Assembly: GCA_020028195.1 (NCBI GenBank) | Contig: JAHWYE010000051.1 | Span: forward strand, 1-8,923 | DNA length: 8,923 bases | Source of the DNA: Nitrospirota bacterium | Lineage (GTDB): Bacteria > Nitrospirota > Nitrospiria > Nitrospirales > Nitrospiraceae | Direction of reading: 5' to 3' | Shown: positions 1 to 6,515 of the stretch, piece after piece | Layout of the letters: each line of letters opens with the position of its first letter | How positions within the stretch are numbered: position 1 is the stretch's first letter | Made by a program: the position numbers and the translations under genes | The notes under the pieces: model-generated | What the model was told of the DNA's origin: nothing | The model's database searches: none | Seen by the model: the letters and a program-made list of their open reading frames with translations, nothing else

Positions 1-76
1 TGAGCAGGTCATCGGCACAGCGGAGGGTTGTGCGGATCATTGAGTTCCAGTGCCAGCCACATCGGCACATCTGAAC

Positions 77-83
77 GGAGGAG
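77..83 (+). promoter_or_regulatory. Ribosome binding site of the CBS-domain gene
   Basis: GGAGGAG, a near-perfect Shine-Dalgarno sequence, sits 6 bases before the ATG at 90. It fixes that ATG as the start over the in-frame ATG at 111, which has no such site. No convincing sigma70-type promoter is visible in positions 1-76, so the promoter is probably further upstream, outside the window. Confidence 0.8.
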
Positions 84-89
84 AACAGC

Positions 90-482
90 ATGGTCCCAGT
101 GAAGGCTTTCATGGTTCCGATTGAGAAGGTTGTGATGGTGGATCGCGACACGGACGCGCGCCAAGCCGCCGCGGTCATGCGCGATCGTAACATCGGCAGC
201 CTGTTCGTGATGCGAGGTAAAGAGATCATTGGCATCGTCACGGACACGGATATGGTGCGGCGACTGGTGGCGGTGGGAGCGGACGCTGCGAAGACGGCGA
301 TCGAACAGCTCATGTCGGCTCCGATTGTGACCATCGAAGAGAACAAGACGCTGCTCGACGCCAATGACCTCATGGCGCGCGAACACTTGAGACATCTGGG
401 TGTCACACGCCAGGGCAAGCTGGTTGGGATGATCTCCGTGCGGGATCTGATCGTGTTCCTGACAAACTTGCCCAGGAAGTGA
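90..482 (+). CDS. Small protein with two CBS domains (Bateman module)
   Basis: A 130-residue protein that is almost entirely a pair of CBS domains. The first covers roughly residues 6-60 and ends in GIVTDTDMV (48-56); the second covers roughly 72-126 and ends in GMISVRDLIVFL (113-124). There is no signal peptide, membrane segment or attached catalytic domain. Pairs of CBS domains commonly bind adenosine nucleotides (AMP, ATP, sometimes S-adenosylmethionine or NADH) and act as energy or ligand sensors, but the ligand and target cannot be read from this sequence. The ATG is chosen because of the GGAGGAG site before it. The stop is 9 bases before hemB, and the hemB ribosome binding site overlaps the end of this gene, so the two are probably cotranscribed and may be translationally linked. 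Family assignment is firm; cellular role is unknown. Confidence 0.93.
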   Translation: MVPVKAFMVPIEKVVMVDRDTDARQAAAVMRDRNIGSLFVMRGKEIIGIVTDTDMVRRLVAVGADAAKTAIEQLMSAPIVTIEENKTLLDANDLMAREHLRHLGVTRQGKLVGMISVRDLIVFLTNLPRK

Positions 483-491
483 GAACGCTCG

Positions 492-1475
492 ATGGCGTTT
501 CCTCGTCAGCGACTGAGACGATTGCGACAGAGCGAGCCCTTGCGGCGGATGGTCAGGGAAACAAGGCTGTCGACACCCGATCTGATTGCTCCATTCTTCG
601 TGACTGGGGGGCGGGATCGGCGGGACGCGATCAGCTCGATGCCCGGCCAGTACCGGTTGTCGGTGGATCTGCTCGTAAAAGAAGCAGCCGAGGTCAAACT
701 GCTCGGGATTCCGGCCGTGATCCTCTTCGGGATTCCGGACCGAAGAGATGAGCGCGGAACCGCAGCCTACGATCCAAACGGCATTGTTCAACAGGCTGTC
801 CGGGCACTCAAAGACCAGGTACCCGGGTTGCTCGTGGTGACGGACGTGTGCATCGACGAGTACACGTCCCACGGGCATTGCGGACTAGTGCAGGATGGCC
901 GCATCCTCAATGATGAAACGCTCGAGTGCCTACGGGCCGTGGCGCGGACGCACGCCGAGGCAGGGGCTGACATTGTCGCGCCATCTGATATGATGGATGG
1001 GCGGGTCGGAGCCATCCGGGGTGAGCTGGACCGTGCGGGGTTTCCAGACCTTCCCATCATGGCCTATGCGGCGAAGTTCGCCTCGTGCTTCTATGCGCCC
1101 TTTCGAGACGCCGCTGAGTCGAGTCCGAAATTCGGCGACCGACAGTCCTACCAGATGGATCTGGCCAACGCGCGTGAAGCGATTCGGGAGATTGAACTGG
1201 ACGTAGAGGAAGGAGCCGATATCGTCATGGTCAAGCCGGCGATGCCCTGCCTGGACATCATTGCGGCAGCCCGGTCGCGGGTTCTCCTTCCGATCGCAGC
1301 CTACCAGGTCAGCGGGGAATACAGCATGATCAAGGCGGCGGCCCGCGCCGGGTGGCTGGGCGAGACACAAGCCATGATGGAATCGTTGCTCTCGATCAAA
1401 CGGGCAGGAGCGGACCTGATCGTGACCTACTTTGCAAAGGACGCGGCCCGGCTCCTCAACGCTTCCTGCGCTTGA
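492..1475 (+). CDS. hemB: Porphobilinogen synthase (delta-aminolevulinic acid dehydratase)
   Basis: Cytosolic enzyme that condenses two 5-aminolevulinate molecules into porphobilinogen, the first common step of heme, siroheme and other tetrapyrrole synthesis. The 327-residue length is normal for the family. Both active-site lysines are visible: K195 in AYAAKFAS and K248 in MVKPAMP, the latter being the Schiff-base lysine. The phosphate-like loop region FRDAAESSPKFGDRQSYQMD is well preserved. The metal loop reads DVCIDEYTSHGHCG with C120, D122 and C130, so the middle cysteine of the classical three-Cys zinc site is replaced by Asp, while the other two cysteines remain. The ATG at 492 follows AGGAAGTGAG (474-483), which straddles the stop of the CBS gene. 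Next in the operon is ribF, 10 bases downstream. The assignment is very secure; the metal requirement (zinc, magnesium or mixed) is open. Confidence 0.98.
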   Translation: MAFPRQRLRRLRQSEPLRRMVRETRLSTPDLIAPFFVTGGRDRRDAISSMPGQYRLSVDLLVKEAAEVKLLGIPAVILFGIPDRRDERGTAAYDPNGIVQQAVRALKDQVPGLLVVTDVCIDEYTSHGHCGLVQDGRILNDETLECLRAVARTHAEAGADIVAPSDMMDGRVGAIRGELDRAGFPDLPIMAYAAKFASCFYAPFRDAAESSPKFGDRQSYQMDLANAREAIREIELDVEEGADIVMVKPAMPCLDIIAAARSRVLLPIAAYQVSGEYSMIKAAARAGWLGETQAMMESLLSIKRAGADLIVTYFAKDAARLLNASCA

Positions 1476-1485
1476 AGCGAATCGC

Positions 1486-2433
1486 ATGAAAATCACTCGC
1501 GGCCTCACTGAGCACAAACAGGTGCCGCATCCTGTGTTGACCATCGGCAACTTCGACGGGCAGCATCGTGGCCACCAATCGCTGCTGCAGACGGTCGTTG
1601 AGACCGCGACGACGACGGGTGGGACCCCCATGGTGCTGACGTTTGATCCCCATCCGGTCAAAGTCCTCGCGCCAGGCGCTGATTTCCGCCTGCTGACCAC
1701 CATGGATGAAAAACTTGCGCGGTTGCAGGGAGCCGGTGTGCAGGAAGTGCTGTTTCTGGAATTCAACGCAGCCTTTGCCACACTCTCCCCTGACGCGTTC
1801 GTCTTTCAGATCCTGAGAGACGGCGTCGGCGTCCGTGACCTGTTCGTGGGAGAGCATTTCGCGTTCGGAAAGGGCCGAGCGGGACGGATCGCTGATCTGC
1901 TGCGACTTGGGGCTCAGGCCGGATTCCAGGTCCACCCGGTCTCGCCGGTGCGTATCGACGGGGAAGTGGTCAGTTCGACGCGTATCCGTCGGCTTCTACA
2001 GGCTGGGGACGTGAGCGGAGCTGCGAGGTGCCTTGGGCGTCCCTACTCGTTAGATGGATCCGTCGTGCAGGGGCAGCAGCGGGGAAAGGCTCTGGGTTGG
2101 CCGACCGCCAATCTCCGCCTTCCCGACGACCGTGTTCTTCCAGCCGACGGGGTCTATGCGACCACAACGGTCTGGAACCAGCGCTCGCTCGAATCGGTCT
2201 CCTACATCGGCACTCGTCCGACCTTTGGTCCTGGCGAGCGCTTGCTTGAGGTTTACCTCCTGGATGAGCAGGCGGATCTGTACGGAGAAGCGATCCGCGT
2301 GCAATTCGTAGAGCGGTTACGCGGCGATCTGGTGTTCAACACGGCGGAGGAGCTGTCCGCCCGCATTGACGTGGATGTGAGCCTCGCCAGGCAAACCCTG
2401 AAGGCTGCGTCCCAGACCGTGATGGACTCATGA
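1486..2433 (+). CDS. ribF: Bifunctional riboflavin kinase / FAD synthetase
   Basis: Converts riboflavin to FMN with ATP (C-terminal domain) and FMN to FAD (N-terminal nucleotidyltransferase domain). With the ATG at 1486 the protein has 315 residues, typical for bacterial RibF. The N-terminal FAD synthetase domain (about 15-175) shows the HIGH-like motif GNFDGQHRGHQ (21-31), FDPHP, and SSTRIRRLL (163-171). The riboflavin kinase domain (about 180-305) shows GKALGWPTANL (200-210), GTRPTFG (242-248) and E255 in LEVYLLD, the expected catalytic glutamate. An in-frame ATG at 1432 would add 18 residues but overlaps hemB by 44 bases and the added residues do not resemble the family, so I reject it. 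The ribosome binding site before 1486 is weak (GAAGCGA), suggesting coupling to hemB translation. The stop overlaps the tilS start in ATGA. The position usually filled by Val in GNFDGVH is Gln here. Confidence 0.96.
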   Translation: MKITRGLTEHKQVPHPVLTIGNFDGQHRGHQSLLQTVVETATTTGGTPMVLTFDPHPVKVLAPGADFRLLTTMDEKLARLQGAGVQEVLFLEFNAAFATLSPDAFVFQILRDGVGVRDLFVGEHFAFGKGRAGRIADLLRLGAQAGFQVHPVSPVRIDGEVVSSTRIRRLLQAGDVSGAARCLGRPYSLDGSVVQGQQRGKALGWPTANLRLPDDRVLPADGVYATTTVWNQRSLESVSYIGTRPTFGPGERLLEVYLLDEQADLYGEAIRVQFVERLRGDLVFNTAEELSARIDVDVSLARQTLKAASQTVMDS

Positions 2434-3938
2434 TCCATCGTCCTGTCATGAATCTGCGCCATCCGTCGCAGACCATGCCGTCGTCGCTTGCGCGGCGCGT
2501 GGCCAAGGCTGTACGCGCCAGACGGTTGTTCAGGCCGGGGGATCGCCTCCTGGCCGCCGTCTCGGGTGGACCTGACTCGGTCGCGCTCTTGTCCCTGTTG
2601 ACAGAGTTGGCCCTGTCCTGGGAATTGGTCCTGTGGGCAGTCCATATCAATCACGGTTTGCGCGGCGCGGAATCCGAGGAAGATGCCCGCTTTGTGGCCA
2701 ACCTCTGTGAACGGCTCGGCGTGACGTTGATCAGCGAGCGGGTTCATCTGACCGGTCCTGCTCGTCGTCGATCGAGGCAGTCCCTCCAAGAATATGCGCG
2801 CGAGGCGCGATACGCCGCCATGCAGCAGGTGGGGAAATCCCTCGGCTCGGACAAAATCGCGCTGGGTCATACGGCCGACGACCAAGCTGAGACGCTCCTC
2901 ATGTGGATGCTGCGCGGGTCCGGAACGACGGGACTCGCCGGGATCCCGCCCAGCCGAGAGCCGCTCTTCATCCGCCCTCTTCTGGACTTCAGCAGGGCCG
3001 ACATTGTGGCGTACCTGGAAGCGCAGGGATTGGAGTTTCGGGAAGACTCCAGCAACGCGAAGCTGCTCTACCTGCGAAACCGCATTCGCCATGAGCTCCT
3101 GCCAGCGCTCAAACGATTCAACCCCGCGGTGCTGAAGGTTTTAGGACGACAGGCCGAAATCCTTCGTGAAGAGGATCTCTATCTGCAACAATCGGTCTCA
3201 GAACACTTGGCTGGGATGGCAGTTCAAGATACCGACGGAGCCGTGGTGGTCGATCGCGTTGCTCTGGTCGCCTTGCCCTTGGCACTTCAGCGGCGGATGG
3301 TTCGGGCCTTGATCCGCCAAACCAGCGGGATGATCAAGGCACCAACATTCGGAGCCGTCTCGGCGGTTCTCGATCAAGTGGTCCAGGGACAATCCGGTTC
3401 CGCCATCACGGTGCAGGAAGTCCAGATTGCCCGCGAATACGGGCGTATTCAATTTCGTCCCCTTCGTGCTGTCCTCACCGTGCGTCCAAGAGGCTGTTCT
3501 GAGAAAGGGGGAAACACTGAGAGAGAACTCGCTCTGCCAGTTCCTTCGACCCTCCACTGGCCACTCACCGGCCAGATGATCCGAGTCAGCTTTCGAAACT
3601 CTGCGGCAGCCGACCCGCCCATCGCTCCGACACACCCGCGGAGCATTGCAATCTTCGACGCCGACCGGTTCACGATGGAACTGTTGGTTCGCTCGTGGAG
3701 GCCAGGCGACGTGTTCCAGCCTCTGGGCATGGGCGGGCGGCGGAAGAAGCTGCAGGATTATTTCACCGACATCAAGCTGCCCCGCGAAGAGCGCAGCCGG
3801 ATGCCGCTGGTCGTCGCCCCAGAAGGCATTCTCTGGGTAGCAGGTCATCGGCCCGATCACCGGTTTTACGCGACGACTTCAACCAAACGCACGGTGGTCG
3901 CGGAGCTTCTGGACTGCACACCGCTCACGGGAGACTAA
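2430..3938 (+). CDS. tilS: tRNA(Ile)-lysidine synthetase
   Basis: Attaches lysine, using ATP, to C34 of the CAU-anticodon isoleucine tRNA so that it reads AUA and is charged with Ile instead of Met; normally essential. The N-terminal N-type ATP pyrophosphatase domain carries the PP-loop SGGPDS (45-50), followed by HINHGLRG and GHTADDQAET (146-155) and the family segment LRGSGTTGLAGIPP. A middle tRNA-binding region follows, and the TilS C-terminal domain lies at about 418-479 (LLVRSWRPGD, then GRRKKLQDYF, ending WVAGHRPDHRF). At 502 residues it is of the long type with that extra domain, larger than the 432-residue E. coli protein. The ATG at 2430 overlaps the ribF stop as ATGA, an arrangement typical of translational coupling, and there is no strong ribosome binding site; in-frame ATGs at 2448 and 2475 are alternative starts, so the exact N-terminus is uncertain. 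Confidence 0.96.
   Translation: MIHRPVMNLRHPSQTMPSSLARRVAKAVRARRLFRPGDRLLAAVSGGPDSVALLSLLTELALSWELVLWAVHINHGLRGAESEEDARFVANLCERLGVTLISERVHLTGPARRRSRQSLQEYAREARYAAMQQVGKSLGSDKIALGHTADDQAETLLMWMLRGSGTTGLAGIPPSREPLFIRPLLDFSRADIVAYLEAQGLEFREDSSNAKLLYLRNRIRHELLPALKRFNPAVLKVLGRQAEILREEDLYLQQSVSEHLAGMAVQDTDGAVVVDRVALVALPLALQRRMVRALIRQTSGMIKAPTFGAVSAVLDQVVQGQSGSAITVQEVQIAREYGRIQFRPLRAVLTVRPRGCSEKGGNTERELALPVPSTLHWPLTGQMIRVSFRNSAAADPPIAPTHPRSIAIFDADRFTMELLVRSWRPGDVFQPLGMGGRRKKLQDYFTDIKLPREERSRMPLVVAPEGILWVAGHRPDHRFYATTSTKRTVVAELLDCTPLTGD
3929..3934 (+). promoter_or_regulatory. Ribosome binding site of hpt
   Basis: GGGAGA inside the last codons of tilS, about 9 bases before the ATG at 3944. It supports that start over the longer open frame reaching back to 3695 inside tilS. 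Confidence 0.6.
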
Positions 3939-3943
3939 CCAGC

Positions 3944-4492
3944 ATGGAGCGCATCTTCGGACGACCCATCGTGACCCAAGAGGAGATGCGCACGCGCATC
4001 AGAGAGCTGGGCCGACAGATCACGGCGGACTACGCCGATAAGGATCTGGTCCTGGTGGGAGTCCTCAAAGGGGCCTACGCGTTCTATGCGGACCTGGCCC
4101 GCGCCCTCCGGATCCCGATGCGAGTGGACTTCCTCGTCGTCACCAGTTACGGCACAAAGGCCAAACCGTCCGGCAAGGTCAAGATGGTGACCGACTTGAC
4201 CGAAGATATCGCCGGTCGCGATGTCCTGCTGGTAGAAGACATCGTAGACTCGGGCCTGACCGTGCAATATCTGTTGAAAACCTTAAGTCGGCGAAAACCC
4301 AAATCCATCAAAGTCTGTGCGTTGTTGAGCAAGCCGGAGCGGCGGAAGGTGAACGTGACCATCGACTACGTCGGGTTTAATATACCCAACAAATACGTGG
4401 TCGGATACGGCCTTGATTATCAACAGAAGTACCGTAACCTGCCGTACCTGGCGGTCCTTGACACTGTGGACGACGAGGGGCAAGGCTTCTAG
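3944..4492 (+). CDS. hpt: Hypoxanthine (guanine) phosphoribosyltransferase
   Basis: Purine salvage enzyme that transfers the phosphoribosyl group of PRPP to hypoxanthine and/or guanine, giving IMP and GMP in the cytosol. The 182-residue length is typical. The PRPP-binding motif is LLVEDIVDSGLT (95-106), with the acidic pair E98/D99 at the expected place. LVGVLKGAYAFYADL near residue 30-45 forms the pyrophosphate loop, SYGTKAK is the flexible loop seen in this family, and DYVGFNIPNKYVVGYGLDY near the C-terminus is the purine-binding region. The start at 3944 gives a family-like N-terminus (MERIFGRPIVTQEEM) and has a GGGAGA ribosome binding site. It begins 5 bases after tilS and is followed by a 93-base gap before ftsH; tilS-hpt-ftsH is a widely conserved order. 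Base preference (hypoxanthine versus guanine) cannot be read with confidence. Confidence 0.96.
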   Translation: MERIFGRPIVTQEEMRTRIRELGRQITADYADKDLVLVGVLKGAYAFYADLARALRIPMRVDFLVVTSYGTKAKPSGKVKMVTDLTEDIAGRDVLLVEDIVDSGLTVQYLLKTLSRRKPKSIKVCALLSKPERRKVNVTIDYVGFNIPNKYVVGYGLDYQQKYRNLPYLAVLDTVDDEGQGF

Positions 4493-4500
4493 CGCTGCTG

Positions 4501-4530
4501 TTGTTAGTTTCCACAGGACTGTGTTAGACT
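4501..4530 (+). promoter_or_regulatory. Candidate sigma70-type promoter for ftsH
   Basis: In the hpt-ftsH gap there is TTGTTA (4501-4506), an 18-base spacer and TAGACT (4525-4530), each matching 4 of 6 consensus bases, with TG one base upstream of the -10 element (extended -10). Transcription would start near 4537, leaving a leader of about 50 bases before ftsH. The match is moderate and read by eye. I see no sigma32-like heat-shock element here. Confidence 0.35.
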
Positions 4531-4572
4531 TCAACGATATTGCGTTCTTAACCCCGGCCTCAGCGAGCGCGT

Positions 4573-4581
4573 GGGGAGGAG
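4573..4581 (+). promoter_or_regulatory. Ribosome binding site of ftsH
   Basis: GGGGAGGAG with its GGAGG core 6 bases before the ATG at 4586. It decides that start over an in-frame GTG at 4571 that would lie in front of the site itself. Confidence 0.85.
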
Positions 4582-4585
4582 TCGG

Positions 4586-6400
4586 ATGAATTCTCGGGTG
4601 AAAAATCTGCTGTTCTGGGTGGTCGTGGGATTGTTCATGATCCTGCTGTTCAACCTGTTCAGCGTCCCGACCCATACCCAGGAAGAGGAGGTCATTTTCA
4701 GCGACTTCATGGCGCAACTGGATAAAGGCGAAGTCACCAAGGTCATCATCAAAGCCAATCATATCAGTGCGATCCTGAAAGACGGGACCCGGATCAGGAC
4801 CTATTCGGCTGAGTATCCGGACATGGTGAAGGTGCTCCGGGAGCGAAACGTCCAGATCGAAGCCAAGCCGCCTGACGAGAATCCGTGGTACGTGAACTTC
4901 CTGTTCACATGGGGCCCCTTTGTTCTGTTTATTGGCCTGTGGTTCTTCCTGATGCGGCAGATGCAAATCGGCGGGAACAAGGCACTCTCGTTCGGGAAGA
5001 GTCGAGCCAGACTGTTGACCGAAGAGCGGAAAAAAATCACGTTCTCTGACGTCGCCGGAATCGACGAGGCGAAAGAAGAGGTCGTGGAGATCATCGAGTT
5101 CCTCAAGGACCCCCGCAGGTTTCAGAAGCTGGGCGGTCGGATCCCCAAGGGCGTCCTGATCATGGGCCCACCCGGCACGGGAAAGACGCTGCTGGCCAAG
5201 GCCATCGCGGGAGAGGCAGGGGTTCCGTTCTTCAGCATCAGCGGGTCGGACTTCGTCGAAATGTTCGTCGGGGTGGGGGCCTCGCGCGTGAGGGATCTTT
5301 TTGAGCAGGGCAAGAAGCATGCGCCGTGCATCATCTTCATCGACGAGATCGATGCAGTGGGCCGGTTACGTGGAGCAGGGCTCGGCGGCGGTCACGACGA
5401 GCGTGAACAGACGCTGAACCAGCTCCTCGTCGAAATGGACGGGTTTGACACCACCGAGGGAGTTATTCTGATCGCCGCAACCAACAGGCCGGACGTGCTT
5501 GACCCAGCCCTCCTGCGCCCCGGACGATTCGATCGGCAGATTGTAGTCAATCGGCCCGACTTGAGGGGCCGCGCCGAAATTCTCAAGGTCCATACGAAGA
5601 AGGTGCCTAGTGCTCCCGATGTTGAACTCGAGAAGATCGCGCGCGGAACGCCCGGTTTCTCTGGCGCGGACCTCGAGAACCTGGTCAACGAGGCGGCCCT
5701 GTGGGCCGCCAGACAGAACAAGAAGGAAGTCGAGCTGGTGGATTTTGAAACCGCGAAGGATAAGGTGCTGATGGGGGCCGAACGCAAGAGCATGATCCTC
5801 AGCGAGGATGAAAAGCGGACCACCGCCTACCATGAGGCTGGGCACGCCCTCATGGCCAAACTGCTTCCCGGCGCTGATCCGGTCCACAAAGTGACGATCA
5901 TCCCGCGAGGCCGCGCGTTGGGAGTGACCATGCAGCTTCCGACCGACGACCGGCATAATTTTTCCAAGGAGTTCCTGTACAACACCCTGGCGATTCTCAT
6001 GGGTGGACGGGTCGCGGAAGAGCTGGTCCTCAAACACATCACGACAGGCGCCGGGAACGACCTCGAACGGGCCACGGATCTGGCTCGCAAGATGGTCTGT
6101 GAGTGGGGGATGAGCGAGCGGTTGGGCCCCCTGACCTTCGGGAAAAAAGATGAAGAAATCTTCCTCGGACGCGAAATCGCAACGCGACGAGACTTCAGCG
6201 AACAGGTGGCGCTCGAGATCGACGACGAGATCAAACGGTTGGTGATCGAGAACTACGAACGCGCGAAGCGGATGCTCACGGAACACATTGGCACCCTTCG
6301 CGCACTGGCTGAGGCGCTCCTTGAGAAAGAAGTATTGGACGCGCCTGAGATCGACAAAATCATTCAGCAAGGGCCGGTTCCTCAAACCGTACCCGTCTAA
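4586..6400 (+). CDS. ftsH: ATP-dependent zinc metalloprotease FtsH
   Basis: Membrane-anchored AAA+ protease that unfolds and degrades misfolded membrane proteins and selected regulators; works as a hexamer with its catalytic part in the cytosol. The 604 residues are in order: membrane segment 1 (about 7-26), a short periplasmic domain (about 30-100), membrane segment 2 (about 105-123), the AAA+ ATPase starting near VAGIDEAK (156-163), and the M41 peptidase. Walker A is GPPGTGKT (194-201, K200); the pore loop is EMFVGVG with F227; Walker B is IIFIDEID (249-256); the second region of homology RPGRFDRQ carries arginine fingers R314 and R317. The zinc site is HEAGH (416-420), with D492 in GAGNDLERAT as the expected third ligand. 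All catalytic residues are intact. The start is fixed by GGGGAGGAG. It is flanked by hpt and folP, matching both the Bacillus-type and E. coli-type neighbourhoods. Confidence 0.99.
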   Translation: MNSRVKNLLFWVVVGLFMILLFNLFSVPTHTQEEEVIFSDFMAQLDKGEVTKVIIKANHISAILKDGTRIRTYSAEYPDMVKVLRERNVQIEAKPPDENPWYVNFLFTWGPFVLFIGLWFFLMRQMQIGGNKALSFGKSRARLLTEERKKITFSDVAGIDEAKEEVVEIIEFLKDPRRFQKLGGRIPKGVLIMGPPGTGKTLLAKAIAGEAGVPFFSISGSDFVEMFVGVGASRVRDLFEQGKKHAPCIIFIDEIDAVGRLRGAGLGGGHDEREQTLNQLLVEMDGFDTTEGVILIAATNRPDVLDPALLRPGRFDRQIVVNRPDLRGRAEILKVHTKKVPSAPDVELEKIARGTPGFSGADLENLVNEAALWAARQNKKEVELVDFETAKDKVLMGAERKSMILSEDEKRTTAYHEAGHALMAKLLPGADPVHKVTIIPRGRALGVTMQLPTDDRHNFSKEFLYNTLAILMGGRVAEELVLKHITTGAGNDLERATDLARKMVCEWGMSERLGPLTFGKKDEEIFLGREIATRRDFSEQVALEIDDEIKRLVIENYERAKRMLTEHIGTLRALAEALLEKEVLDAPEIDKIIQQGPVPQTVPV

Positions 6401-6407
6401 CCTGGAG

Positions 6408-6425
6408 GCCGCTGGATATCGCGGC
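6408..6425 (+). other. Small hairpin after ftsH
   Basis: GCCGC (6408-6412) can pair with GCGGC (6421-6425) around an 8-base loop. No run of T follows, so it is not a convincing intrinsic terminator. It may be a chance fold in GC-rich DNA. Confidence 0.25.
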
Positions 6426-6486
6426 GCTCCGCTTCCACCGACCCAGTGTGGCGCTGGATCCCTCATCCTCCCAACCTCCCGTGACA

Positions 6487-6501
6487 GGCCCCGCAGGGGC
6501 T
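6487..6501 (+). other. GC-only hairpin just before folP
   Basis: GCCCC (6488-6492) and GGGGC (6496-6500) form a 5-base-pair all-GC stem around a GCA loop, extendable by a G-T pair (6487/6501). It ends immediately before the only candidate folP ribosome binding site (GAGG, 6502-6505) and lacks a T tract, so it is not a standard terminator. It could affect folP translation or protect an RNA end, but this is inference. Confidence 0.35.
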
Positions 6502-6515
6502 GAGGCGAGCCTTCC

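Noticed and set aside
10..69. Ten-base direct repeat CATCGGCACA at 10-19 and 60-69, a possible operator pair.
   Set aside because: Only two short copies, no symmetry and no nearby promoter; may well be chance.
1..74. Possible tail of an upstream gene: frame 2 is open to TGA at 41-43 and frame 3 to TGA at 72-74.
   Set aside because: Both tails are very short and neither shows a recognisable motif, so a coding end cannot be told from spacer.
1432..1485. In-frame ATG at 1432 giving an 18-residue longer RibF.
   Set aside because: It overlaps hemB by 44 bases and the extra residues do not resemble the family; 1486 gives the usual length and start.
3695..3943. Open frame reaching back from hpt into tilS, which could look like a tilS-hpt fusion or a longer Hpt.
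   Set aside because: It is in a different frame from tilS and the Hpt family starts at MERIFG (3944), which has its own ribosome binding site.
4458..4463. Perfect -35 hexamer TTGACA at the end of hpt.
   Set aside because: No acceptable -10 element lies 16-19 bases downstream.
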